A DNA stretch of 15,866 nt from Merdicola sp048393175 (GCA_048393175.1 DBFJJM010000095.1:1-15866), one strand, 5' to 3'. Shown: positions 7,147-14,380, counted from the first letter of the stretch. The notes: generated from the sequence alone by a model not told the origin. A program made the numbers and translations.

Positions 7147-8274
7147 TTATGGTTTTAAAATAACTTTAATACAGTTATCTTGTTTGGCATCAAAAATCTC
7201 ATAAGCATGTTTTCCTTCTTCTAAAGGTAAACGATGTGTAATAATATCTGTTGGGTCTATTTGCCCTGCTTGTATTTTTTCCAATATAGTGTCTACATAA
7301 CGTGTAGCAGGACATTGTCCCATACGAAGTGTGATATTTCTCGAGAAAAAGTTTCCTAATGGAAAATTATTATATTTGGTTCCATAAACACCTAGTAATG
7401 CTACATTTCCACATTTTCTTACTGCCTGAGAAGCAATTTCAATTGCTGATTTTGCTCCTCCTTGTAGTTTTAAGGCTGTTTCTACTTTTTCTAAAAAAGA
7501 CATTTTTCCATCTAATCCCACACAATCAATTACAACATCTGCTCCTCCATTGGTTATTTCTTTAAGATAGGCACCTGTTTCATCATATTGTTCAAAATTG
7601 ACTACTTCTACCCCATACTGTTTGGCATGTTGCAATCGGTATCCTACTCTATCTACTGCAATAATTCTAGAAGCTCCTTTTAACATACACCATTTAATCG
7701 TAAGTAGTCCTACTGGCCCGCAACCTAACACTACAACAGTATCTCCTTGTTTTACTTCTCCTATTTCGCATCCCCAATAAGAAGTTGGTAAGATATCTGT
7801 TAAAAAAAGAACTTGTTCATCCGATAATTCTTCTGGTACTACTTTTGGTCCTACATTTGCATAAGGAACGCGAAGATATTGTGCTTGTCCCCCTGCATAA
7901 TTCCCATAGGATTTACTATAACCAAATAGCCCTCCTGCTTCTCCATAATGATTCGAATTATCACATTGGCTATATTCTTCCCTTTCGCAGAAAAAACAAT
8001 GTCCACAAGCAACAGGAAAAGGAACAATTACCCTATCTCCTTTTTTTATCTTTGTCACTTCTTTTCCTACTTCTTCTACTATTCCCATTGTTTCATGTCC
8101 CATAATATATCCATCATACATGCCTTTTACCATTCCATGTATTAAGTGTAAATCAGAACCGCAAATAGCAGTAGAAGTAACTTTTACAATCATATCATCT
8201 GGCTTTTCTATTTTCGGGTCTGCTACTTCTCTATAATCTACTTTTTGTAATCCATCATAGACAATCGCTTTCAT
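7147..8274 (-). CDS. Zinc-dependent alcohol dehydrogenase, formaldehyde-dehydrogenase-like subfamily
   Basis: A cytoplasmic medium-chain dehydrogenase that oxidises an alcohol or reduces an aldehyde with NAD(H). Catalytic zinc ligands are visible as Cys38 (CGSDLH), His60-Glu61 (GHE) and probably Asp160 (LTDILPT). Structural zinc is held by Cys90, Cys93, Cys96 and Cys104. The Rossmann loop GCGPVG (184-189) with Asp208 further on favours NAD over NADP. The extra inserted segment GGLFGYSKSYGNYAGGQAQY and the 375-residue length fit the subfamily annotated as glutathione-independent formaldehyde dehydrogenase-like or threonine-dehydrogenase-like; the substrate cannot be fixed from sequence. The start is clear (GTAGGAGGAAAA before ATG). 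It is monocistronic: about 200 bases without a gene lie upstream and a hairpin lies downstream. I found no convincing promoter in the A/T-rich leader. Confidence 0.92.
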   Translation of the reverse strand: MKAIVYDGLQKVDYREVADPKIEKPDDMIVKVTSTAICGSDLHLIHGMVKGMYDGYIMGHETMGIVEEVGKEVTKIKKGDRVIVPFPVACGHCFFCEREEYSQCDNSNHYGEAGGLFGYSKSYGNYAGGQAQYLRVPYANVGPKVVPEELSDEQVLFLTDILPTSYWGCEIGEVKQGDTVVVLGCGPVGLLTIKWCMLKGASRIIAVDRVGYRLQHAKQYGVEVVNFEQYDETGAYLKEITNGGADVVIDCVGLDGKMSFLEKVETALKLQGGAKSAIEIASQAVRKCGNVALLGVYGTKYNNFPLGNFFSRNITLRMGQCPATRYVDTILEKIQAGQIDPTDIITHRLPLEEGKHAYEIFDAKQDNCIKVILKP

Positions 8275-8407
8275 TTTTCCTCCTACAAGAAACCTTTATT
8301 TTATTTTTTATATTTTTATTAGTTTTACCAACTACATTAGCTTTATACGAAAAGTATCAATTTGTATTGTTTTAAATGTAAAAAGAAAATAAGGCAACTT
8401 TTACGCA

Positions 8408-8450
8408 AGCAAAAACGCACGGAACAATAGGTTTCCCGTGCGTTTTTGCT
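8408..8450. terminator. GC-rich hairpin terminator, copy A
   Basis: Arms AGCAAAAACGCACGG (8408-8422) and CCGTGCGTTTTTGCT (8436-8450) pair over 15 bp around a 13-base loop. It stands 27 bases past the stop of membrane protein A. The T run lies within the stem, so the hairpin works in both directions. A near-identical copy with the same loop is at 10190-10232. Confidence 0.8.
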
Positions 8451-8476
8451 TTTGTGATTAGAAAAGATTTTTAATT

Positions 8477-9034
8477 TTAGGTCATGTGAAATATAAAGGT
8501 ATTTTCAAAAAAGCCAGATACTACTTCTATACCTTCCGTTTTGGCAATCAACTTTTTTGCCTGTGATAGCGTAATCGAGAAAGAATTTGGTTTTTCAACT
8601 AATATATCTGCAGCTAGATTCTCAATCACTATTTTCGCACAGAATACGTAAACTTTAAACGACTTTTCTGTAGAATCTAATTCTTTTATTTTTTGTAAAC
8701 AAGATGAGACTAGATTTTCTAGAAAAATTCGTTTTAGTGTATACTTGTATGATAGGAAGGCTAGTATATACCCTATTATCATAGCAATGCCACTAATTAA
8801 AGTTACATTATTCCTCTCCATAGCCCCCCAGAGGATACATAAGATACCTATCATTATAATTATTCCTACTATAATCTTTAAAACGATAAGTGCTTTTTCA
8901 TACTCTTTGTTCTTATGCAGACGTGCCCAGTGAACTACCAACATAACAGATAGAACGGTCAGTAAAACAATAACACCTGCTAAAACGTAACCTCCCCACT
9001 CTAACCACCGAACAATCGCTTGTTGCATAAACAC
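8477..9034 (-). CDS. Three-helix membrane protein with conserved cytoplasmic domain, copy A
   Basis: A 185-residue protein I do not recognise. A short start (MFMQQAIVRWLEWGG) is followed by helices at about 16-36, 49-70 and 77-97, then a soluble domain of about 85 residues. That domain carries the residues shared with copy B: SCLQ, VYVF, IENLA, PN-FSIT and SQAKK-IAK. With three helices the soluble part should lie on the side opposite to the N-terminus. The start is the GTG at 9032-9034, eight bases after AGGAG (9043-9047). The frame is open six codons further, but that TTG lies upstream of the ribosome site, and copy B has ATG at the same place as this GTG. It has its own promoter and terminator and is divergent from the AraC gene, which makes the latter a candidate regulator. 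A role in stress or antibiotic response would be a guess. Confidence 0.75.
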   Translation of the reverse strand: MFMQQAIVRWLEWGGYVLAGVIVLLTVLSVMLVVHWARLHKNKEYEKALIVLKIIVGIIIMIGILCILWGAMERNNVTLISGIAMIIGYILAFLSYKYTLKRIFLENLVSSCLQKIKELDSTEKSFKVYVFCAKIVIENLAADILVEKPNSFSITLSQAKKLIAKTEGIEVVSGFFENTFIFHMT

Positions 9035-9083
9035 GTTGTTTGCTCCTTTCAAATTTAAAATAAGTCATTGACCTTGCTACTAC

Positions 9084-9112
9084 ATTATATCATTTTTATT
9101 TGATTTACACAA
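9084..9112 (-). promoter_or_regulatory. Promoter of membrane protein A
   Basis: TTGTGT (9107-9112), 17 bp and a perfect TATAAT (9084-9089) on the minus strand. The untranslated leader holds a small palindrome GTCAATGAC before the ribosome site. The same promoter layout is kept in copy B. Confidence 0.7.
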
Positions 9113-9283
9113 ATCTTACTCTTTATTCCTTTTCAAAGAATGAAATCGAATCTAGAACAACTTCTTTTTCTATGATATAATAAAATAACTTTTTTTAGAG
9201 ACAAAACATAACACAAAATATCGGGTATCATAATAGAAAAGATTGTAAGATAGAACCATAACAAACAGAAAGAGGTGAATATT

Positions 9284-10150
9284 ATGGGATGGGTAGAAAG
9301 TATTAGTGAAGCAATTTCCTATATTGAAAAACATATTACAGAAGAGCTTAGTATAGGAGATATTGCAAAACACGTATGTATCTCTCCTTTCTATTTTCAA
9401 AAAGGGTTTGCTATGCTTTGTGGTTTTACAGTAGGAGAATACATTAGAAAACGTAGGCTTTCTTTAGCCGGTAACGATTTGCTTTCTACAAATCAAAAAA
9501 TTATAGAGATAGCAATAAAATATGGTTATGACTCGCCAGATAGCTTTTCTAAAGCATTTACCCGTTTTCATGGTGTTACTCCAACCGCTGTTCGTAAAGA
9601 AGGAGCAATGATAAAATCTTATGCTTCTTTAAAAATTAATTTTTTATTGAAAGGTGGTTATACAATGGATTACAAAATTGTAGAAAAAGAGGCTTTTACT
9701 GTTATGGGGGTAGCGAAAGTTTTTCAATATGAAGGTGCAGCACTAGAAGTTCCAAAGTTTTGGAGAGAGTTCTTTGAAACGAAAAAAAATAAAATAGTGT
9801 GTGGAATGTATGGAATAAACATGGATCAAGAAATGAAAGGAAATCAATTTGAATATATGATTGCTGATAACTATGATTCAAGTAAGGATATTCCAGAAGG
9901 TTTTATCACAAAAGTAATACCGAAACATACTTGGGCAGTTTTTGCCTGCATTGGTCCTTCTGCAAAAGTTATGCCAGAAATAAACCAAAAGATTTTTTCT
10001 GAATGGTTACCAAATTGCAAGGATTATGAAATTGCAGAAGGATATAATATTGAGATGTACGAAGATGTAGCAAACTATCCAAAAGGAATTGAAGATGAAA
10101 AATACTATAGCGAAATTTGGATTCCTGTTAAGAGAAAATTTAATAATTAG
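9284..10150 (+). CDS. AraC family regulator with C-terminal GyrI-like ligand domain
   Basis: A transcription factor of the Rob/SoxS-like type with 288 residues. Residues 5-107 are the AraC DNA-binding domain with two helix-turn-helix units (LSIGDIAKHVCISPFYFQKGF and IIEIAIKYGYDSPDSFSKAF, then FHGVTPTAVR). Residues from about 128 to the end are a GyrI-like small-molecule domain (YKIVEKEAFTVMG, ending YYSEIWIPVKRK), which in relatives senses drugs or other amphipathic ligands. The frame is open to a GTG at 9275, but AGAGGTG lies six bases before the ATG at 9284, which I take as the start. It is the only plus-strand gene. It is divergent from membrane protein A (about 250 bases shared) and convergent with copy B, so it probably controls A, itself or both. 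A -10-like TATAAT is at 9176-9181 but lacks a good -35. Confidence 0.9.
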   Translation: MGWVESISEAISYIEKHITEELSIGDIAKHVCISPFYFQKGFAMLCGFTVGEYIRKRRLSLAGNDLLSTNQKIIEIAIKYGYDSPDSFSKAFTRFHGVTPTAVRKEGAMIKSYASLKINFLLKGGYTMDYKIVEKEAFTVMGVAKVFQYEGAALEVPKFWREFFETKKNKIVCGMYGINMDQEMKGNQFEYMIADNYDSSKDIPEGFITKVIPKHTWAVFACIGPSAKVMPEINQKIFSEWLPNCKDYEIAEGYNIEMYEDVANYPKGIEDEKYYSEIWIPVKRKFNN

Positions 10151-10189
10151 ACAGAAACGAAATATATTGAAATTTTTTCTCTTTATCTA

Positions 10190-10232
10190 AGCAAAAACGC
10201 ACGGAACAATAGCTTTCCCGTGCGTTCTTGCT
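10190..10232. terminator. GC-rich hairpin terminator, copy B, shared by convergent genes
   Basis: Arms 10190-10204 and 10218-10232 pair with one mismatch (GTTCTT against AAAAAC). The loop differs from copy A by one base. It stands between the stop of the AraC gene (plus) and that of membrane protein B (minus), and can serve both. Confidence 0.8.
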
Positions 10233-10252
10233 TTTGTGGTTAGAAAGGATTT

Positions 10253-10806
10253 TTAACTTTCGGTCACGTAAAATTTTCTCAAAGAATCATGTACTACTTT
10301 TACACCTTTCATTTTGGCAATCCACTTTTTTGCCTGTGATGGCGTAATAGAAAAAAAATTTGGTGCTCTAAATAATAATTTTATAGCTAGATTCTCAATT
10401 ATTATTTGCATATCAAATACATAGACTGTAAGCGAGTTTTCTACGGAACTTACTCTTTTCATTTCTTGTAAACAAAATGAGATTGAATTTTTTAAAAATT
10501 GTTGTTGTAAGCAATATCTAACGATTGCAAAAAGCAGTATAAATAGTATCATTGCAAGCGTACTCCAAATAAGGATTGTAACATTTTGACTAAATATACT
10601 AAATAGTAATACTGTACAAGATCCTGCTGCGCCTACGCTAAATAAAAGCTTGTAAACGATAAATGCTTCCTCATACTTTTTCTTTTTTTGAAAACACACC
10701 CCCCAAATCACAGTAACAGCTGCTACAATAAACAATAGTAACATGATGCCTAGTATAAAATTACCCCCCACTCTAACCACCGGATAACTGCCTGCTGCAT
10801 AAACAT
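10253..10806 (-). pseudogene. Three-helix membrane protein, copy B, with a one-base frameshift near the start
   Basis: Paralogue of the gene at 8477-9034; roughly half the residues of the C-terminal domain are identical (CLQ, VYVF, IENLA, PN-FSIT, SQAKK-IAK). The ribosome site GGAG and an ATG at 10804-10806 match copy A base for base in position. From that ATG the frame reads MFMQQAVIRWLEWG and then stops at 10750-10752. The rest of the protein lies in another frame from about 10780. A run of six G (10764-10769) replaces GGGGAGG of copy A. Seven G would restore a 184-residue protein aligning throughout. The frame from 10780 begins with a GTG without any ribosome site, so it is unlikely to be the real start. 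The body of the frame has no other stop, so the break is recent, reversible or an assembly error. Confidence 0.75.
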
Positions 10807-10855
10807 GTTGTTTACTCCTTTCAAATTCAAAATTAGTCCTTGACCTTGCTGCTAC

Positions 10856-10884
10856 ATTATACCAGTTTTGTTTGATTTATGCAA
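10856..10884 (-). promoter_or_regulatory. Promoter of membrane protein B
   Basis: TTGCAT (10879-10884), 17 bp and a perfect TATAAT (10856-10861) on the minus strand, starting four bases past the stop of the VOC gene. Same layout as the promoter of copy A. Confidence 0.7.
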
Positions 10885-10887
10885 AAT

Positions 10888-11355
10888 TTACTCTTTAGCC
10901 TTTTGACAGTGTTTTACAAATAGGATAGGGACATCCATTTTTTGAGCTGTTTGTTCTATACTAAGTCCACTTTCTAAAAACCTTTTGCACACTAGCTTTA
11001 TATTTTCTCCTACTTCTATAATGTGTCCATCTGGGTCGTAAAATCTTACTACTCTTTGTCCCCATGTATGTTTCATAACAGAGTGTACATAGTTTATGTC
11101 TTTTATGTTATCTAATTTACTAAGAAATTTATCAAAGTCATCTTCTTCGAAATAAAGCTCCATATTATTTGCTTGATAAGAAATTTCTTTTTTTATCCAT
11201 CCAAGATAACTTTTTTCTGTTTGCAAAGAAATCCCCCCAGTAAGAGTAACATTTTCTCCCAAATCAGAAATAACACGTAATCCTAAAACATTATGATAAA
11301 ATTGTTTTGCGTTATTTATATCTTTTACTACTAACATTGGATTTTTAAATTTCAT
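10888..11355 (-). CDS. VOC (glyoxalase/bleomycin resistance) family protein
   Basis: A 155-residue soluble protein of the vicinal oxygen chelate fold. The first beta-alpha module is MLVVKDINNAKQFYHNVLGLRV and the second ends in VVRFYDPDGHIIEVGE, whose Glu is the usual metal ligand. The His normally found in the first strand is missing (NPMLVV), so metal binding and any enzyme activity are uncertain; ligand binding is as likely. After residue 118 a helical tail of about 35 residues (VCKRFLESGLSIEQTAQKM...) follows, a form seen in a Firmicutes subgroup of this family. The start follows GAAGGAAAG. The gene overlaps the SRPBCC gene by 11 bases and is the last of a three-gene unit. Confidence 0.88.
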   Translation of the reverse strand: MKFKNPMLVVKDINNAKQFYHNVLGLRVISDLGENVTLTGGISLQTEKSYLGWIKKEISYQANNMELYFEEDDFDKFLSKLDNIKDINYVHSVMKHTWGQRVVRFYDPDGHIIEVGENIKLVCKRFLESGLSIEQTAQKMDVPILFVKHCQKAKE

Positions 11356-11770
11356 TTTTCTTTCCTTCTTCTCTTGTTTTGATTTCTCTTTGTAAATCTT
11401 GTATATATTGTTTTTGTTGTTTTTTCAAATAACTTTTCGCTAGTAATCGCATAATAGGATTTCTTACTTCTACTTCTTCTATTAGCTCTATTTGTGTTAC
11501 ATCATCTGATAGTGTTGTCAGTTTTCCTGTCCAATGCCCTGTAAAATTAGCATTTTGCATGTCAAATTCATAAAGAAATAGTGGCTCTTTTTTGGTAATG
11601 GTAAAAAAGGTGGGAAAATTAGTTTTCGTATATTCTACAAATTGCTCTTCTCCTTTTGTTTCTATTTTAGAAATATCACTTCTCCAAGCATAATTTTGGT
11701 TATCTGTTATACAGTCCCAAACCATTTTTCTATTTGCTTTTATTTCTACTGTTATGTTTGACTTAATCAT
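11345..11770 (-). CDS. SRPBCC (START-like) domain protein
   Basis: A 141-residue cytoplasmic protein with the helix-grip fold of the polyketide cyclase / START-like group, which binds hydrophobic ligands in a deep cavity. The opening strand and helix (SNITVEIKANRKMVWDCITD) and the central aromatic run (FFTITKKEPLFLYEF) match. The long C-terminal helix (MRLLAKSYLKKQQKQYIQDL) closes the cavity. No catalytic residues can be named. Its AGGAGG (11777-11782) overlaps the stop codon of the GyrI-like gene upstream, and its end overlaps the VOC gene, so the three are translated as a coupled set. Confidence 0.82.
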   Translation of the reverse strand: MIKSNITVEIKANRKMVWDCITDNQNYAWRSDISKIETKGEEQFVEYTKTNFPTFFTITKKEPLFLYEFDMQNANFTGHWTGKLTTLSDDVTQIELIEEVEVRNPIMRLLAKSYLKKQQKQYIQDLQREIKTREEGKKNEI

Positions 11771-11780
11771 AACGTTCCTC

Positions 11781-12416
11781 CTATTTTATCTTTTTAATGG
11801 GATGACGAATTACTGTTCTTAGTCTTTCTTTTTGGCATCTTCTTGGGTCACTTAAATAAATTTCATGATGAAATCGTTTTTCTGTTATATCGTTTTCATA
11901 GCCTTTGCTTTTAGCGTATTCTTCCATTTGTAAAAGCGTTTTAGGTTCGTCGTCGTAAGAACCTAAATGCATACACTGAACACACAAGCCTTCTTCATAA
12001 GACCAAAATTCTACTTTTGAATAATCGATTTCTTTCTTTTTCGTTGCTTCTTTGATTGCCCAATCAAAATCTTTTTTAGTTACAAACTCAGGAAGACGAA
12101 TGACAGAAATCCAAGAGAATTTATCTTTTTTGGTATAATCCATACCTTGTATGCCTTCTTGCCACCAAAATCCTTCTAGTGGTGGTACAACATAATCGAA
12201 ATAACCTTGTATTTGATAGTTTCCCATTTTACTCATTTTAATAGTAAAGGCAATTCCATAAAGTAAACCAATTGCCTGTTTATATTCTCCTTGCTCCTCA
12301 TTTGGGTCTCCTTTTCCTCTTACTGCGATAAAATTCATTTTAGGAATCGTAACAATACTTGGTTTATTTTTTGGCAAATAAAACTCTTTGTATTCTTTTT
12401 TATAATCAAATGCCAT
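11781..12416 (-). CDS. GyrI-like small-molecule-binding protein (COG4832 type)
   Basis: A 211-residue stand-alone member of the GyrI-like (SOUL/BmrR-effector) superfamily, without a DNA-binding domain. Recognisable parts are FDYKKEYKEFYLPK at the start, FIAVRGKGDPN, the aromatic EGFWWQEG, and the late LRTVIRHPIKK ending typical of the group. Relatives bind or hydrolyse cyclopropanoid and other small toxins, but function here is not proven. Two in-frame ATGs stand six bases apart. The second (12414-12416) has AAGGA at correct spacing, while the first lies only one base from it, so the second is chosen. It heads the SRPBCC-VOC unit and has a strong promoter at 12443-12471. The same fold forms the sensor half of the AraC regulator at 9284. 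Confidence 0.85.
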   Translation of the reverse strand: MAFDYKKEYKEFYLPKNKPSIVTIPKMNFIAVRGKGDPNEEQGEYKQAIGLLYGIAFTIKMSKMGNYQIQGYFDYVVPPLEGFWWQEGIQGMDYTKKDKFSWISVIRLPEFVTKKDFDWAIKEATKKKEIDYSKVEFWSYEEGLCVQCMHLGSYDDEPKTLLQMEEYAKSKGYENDITEKRFHHEIYLSDPRRCQKERLRTVIRHPIKKIK

Positions 12417-12442
12417 CTTCATTCCTTCTTTCTTTTTTTCTT

Positions 12443-12471
12443 ATTTTATAGTAATTTTGTTAGTCTGTCAA
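12443..12471 (-). promoter_or_regulatory. Promoter of the GyrI-like/SRPBCC/VOC unit
   Basis: A perfect TTGACA (12466-12471), 17 bp and TAAAAT (12443-12448; TATAAA overlaps) on the minus strand. No clear terminator separates it from the ABC permease gene upstream, so some read-through is possible. Confidence 0.75.
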
Positions 12472-12535
12472 AAAAATGGCATATCGTTTTTTCTATATAC
12501 TATCTTTTATTTGTTTGTTACTTTACCAATAAATT

Positions 12536-13327
12536 TTACTCTATATTAACACCTTTTTCAAAAAATTTCTTTCCCATAAAATAATAAATTGTTAGATAAA
12601 CTAAATAGATACCAATCCCAACATACATAATCGTTTTAATTGCTTGAACATCAATTTGATTTGCACTCGTAAATAAATTCATAATATTTTGCTGAAAGAA
12701 TCCTACCACAAAAAGAATTAATAAAATACAAGCTTGAGAACCAAAATAAAGACCAATTGCCCAAAGAACAGATTTTACCATTTTGTTATTATTTGCACGA
12801 TGTCCTAATATAATTCCAATATAACCTATTAATAACGTAAATACCATTTCTAGAAAAAAAACGATTCCAACCATCAGCAAAAAGGAAACAACTGTTGTAT
12901 GATAAGAAGATGCTGCTATTTCCAAACCTGCTTTTAAAGCTTGCATATTTTCTGGAGTATAAAAACAAATAGCAATACATAGTAAAATCACAATTATTGT
13001 TGTAAACAAAGAGATAATCCCAGAAAGTAGTTTAGCTAAATAAATGGTCTGCTTTGAAATAGGAAGAGTATGTGTTAAATAAGATTCATCTTTATAAATA
13101 TTTCGAACAAACCTAACCCACATTCTCATTAAATTATTAATTAAGCAATTTACCATCATAGCAATTGCAATGCCAAAACTTATTTGTGATACGATTTGAA
13201 ACACAATAGAATTTTGAAAATAAGAAAGACTTCTTCCTATTACAGAAAAAACAAGAGAAAGCAGATAAAACACTCCTATTATTTTATAAACCCATTTTAA
13301 ATCATATTTTATTAATTTTCCTAACAT
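12536..13327 (-). CDS. ABC-2 type permease of the YtrA-regulated exporter
   Basis: A 263-residue integral membrane protein with about six helices (roughly 16-33, 45-65, 98-122, 143-175, 187-212, 230-252), the size usual for the membrane half of small GntR-linked ABC exporters. The inside loop FVRNIYKDESYLTHTLPISKQ between helices two and three, with the LTHTLPIS motif, is typical of these Firmicutes permeases. Substrate is unknown; relatives are tied to cell-wall antibiotics or amphipathic peptides. It begins seven bases inside the ATPase gene, whose last Arg codons (AGGAGGCGT) serve as its ribosome site. The adjoining ATPase and regulator show it acts as one exporter. Confidence 0.87.
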   Translation of the reverse strand: MLGKLIKYDLKWVYKIIGVFYLLSLVFSVIGRSLSYFQNSIVFQIVSQISFGIAIAMMVNCLINNLMRMWVRFVRNIYKDESYLTHTLPISKQTIYLAKLLSGIISLFTTIIVILLCIAICFYTPENMQALKAGLEIAASSYHTTVVSFLLMVGIVFFLEMVFTLLIGYIGIILGHRANNNKMVKSVLWAIGLYFGSQACILLILFVVGFFQQNIMNLFTSANQIDVQAIKTIMYVGIGIYLVYLTIYYFMGKKFFEKGVNIE

Positions 13328-14016
13328 TTAAAACGCCTCCTAAATATTTCATCAATTGAAGATTGTTCTTGTTCTCTTAATTTATCTGCTGGGGAAGTAA
13401 GAATAATCTGTCCTTTTTCAATAAAAATCACTTCATCTAAAATACGTTCTATATCTGCAATTAAATGAGTGGAAAGAATCACACTTGCTCCTTCTGAAAA
13501 ATTAGAAAGAATCGTGTCTAAAATATAATCTCTTGTTGCAGGGTCTACTCCTCCTAAAGGCTCATCTAAAATATAAAGCTGTGCTCTTCTACTCATCACT
13601 AAAACTAGTTGCAATTTTTCTTGCATTCCTTTTGACATTTTTACTAATTTTTGATGTAAGTCTAAGTCCAAATCTTTTACTAGTTTTTCAGCAATTTTTC
13701 TATCGAAATTAGAATAGAATTCTTCAAAAAAATGAAAAACTTGATAGATGCTCATTTCTTTTTCTAAATAGGTTCTTTCTGGTAAATAAGAAACAATTTG
13801 TTTTGACTCTACTGCCGGCTTTTTCCCATTTATTAAAACTTCTCCTTTATCAGGAGTTAATAAATCATTAGCAAGTTTAATAAGAGTTGTTTTGCCGCTT
13901 CCATTTTTTCCTAATAATCCAATGATTTTACCTCTAGGAATAACCAAATTAACATTTTTTAATACTTCTTTTTCTCCATAACTTTTAAATACCTGTCTGT
14001 ATTCTAGTAATTCCAT
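13321..14016 (-). CDS. ABC exporter ATPase, YtrB-like
   Basis: The nucleotide-binding subunit, 231 residues, working with the permease that follows. Walker A is GKNGSGKT (36-43), signature MSKGMQEK (127-134, Met in place of the usual Leu), Walker B LYILDEP (147-153) with D-loop GGVDP, and switch His in STHLIADIE. The sequence is much further from the NatA-like ATPase at 5603 than two copies of one gene would be, so the two ABC systems are independent. The gene overlaps the GntR gene by 32 bases at its start and the permease gene by seven at its end. Such tight packing forces coordinate expression under the operator at 14399-14420. Confidence 0.92.
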   Translation of the reverse strand: MELLEYRQVFKSYGEKEVLKNVNLVIPRGKIIGLLGKNGSGKTTLIKLANDLLTPDKGEVLINGKKPAVESKQIVSYLPERTYLEKEMSIYQVFHFFEEFYSNFDRKIAEKLVKDLDLDLHQKLVKMSKGMQEKLQLVLVMSRRAQLYILDEPLGGVDPATRDYILDTILSNFSEGASVILSTHLIADIERILDEVIFIEKGQIILTSPADKLREQEQSSIDEIFRRRFKC

Positions 14017-14380
14017 TGTTTTCTTCTCCTTCCTCTTGCAAGTAAATAATGGCTTCTTTCTTACTTATGCCTAATGTAGACATAGCAAATAAATAACTTT
14101 GTGCATTCTTTTTCGCAAGCTCTTTTTTGACACATTCTATTAATTCTTGGTTTGTTGTTACGAATTTTCCATTTGTTCTTTCTGTATAAATAAAACCTTG
14201 ATTTTCTAATTCCACTAAAGCTTTTTGCATAGTATTCGGATTCACCTTAGAAGATAAGGCAAGGTCTCTTACAGATGGTAACCTTACGCCTGGTTGCAAT
14301 GTCCCAGAAACAATCCATAACTTTAATTGTTCTACTAATTGAATGTAGATAGGCCTATCATTGTCAAAACGAAAGTTCAT
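13985..14380 (-). CDS. GntR family repressor, YtrA subfamily
   Basis: A 131-residue regulator made of a winged helix-turn-helix (residues 8-75: YIQLVEQLKLWIVSGTLQPG, LPSVRDLALSSKVNPNTMQKAL, GFIYTERTNGKFVT) and a short helical dimerisation tail of about 55 residues. The small tail is what marks the YtrA branch, where members repress their own ABC exporter operon and are released by cell-wall stress. The ATG follows AAAGGAGA. It is the first gene of the operon, and a promoter and a near-perfect inverted repeat stand directly in front of it, so self-repression is very likely. Confidence 0.92.
   Translation of the reverse strand: MNFRFDNDRPIYIQLVEQLKLWIVSGTLQPGVRLPSVRDLALSSKVNPNTMQKALVELENQGFIYTERTNGKFVTTNQELIECVKKELAKKNAQSYLFAMSTLGISKKEAIIYLQEEGEENNGITRIQTGI

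Larger units (their letters stand above)
8401..9112 (-). repeat. Duplicated block, copy A: promoter, membrane protein, terminator
   Basis: This stretch matches 10183-10884 along its whole length. By eye there are about a dozen differences in the 95 bases from the -10 box through the first 13 codons. The terminator hairpin and its flank (TTTGTG-TTAGAAA-GATTTTTAA) also match closely. The middle of the gene is much more diverged. The two copies have the same orientation and are separated by the AraC gene. Confidence 0.8.
10183..10884 (-). repeat. Duplicated block, copy B: promoter, membrane protein, terminator
   Basis: Second copy of the block at 8401-9112, in the same orientation. Conservation is highest at both ends: promoter to codon 13, and the terminator with its flank. 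The similarity ends close to the stop of the VOC gene at 10888. Confidence 0.8.

Noticed and set aside
8275..8400. Promoter in the leader of the alcohol dehydrogenase
   Set aside because: Several TATAAA and TTGATA-like words occur, but none pair with acceptable spacing, so I do not call one.
9170..9400. Minus-strand open frame of 76 codons across the AraC start
   Set aside because: It overlaps the AraC coding start, has no ribosome site or recognisable features, and is rich in Phe, Tyr and Cys as expected of an antisense frame.
8408..10232. The two GC-rich hairpins as a mobile REP or MITE-like element
   Set aside because: Similarity continues on the gene side of both hairpins through a paralogous gene to its promoter, so they belong to one duplicated block. 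No target duplication or transposase is seen.
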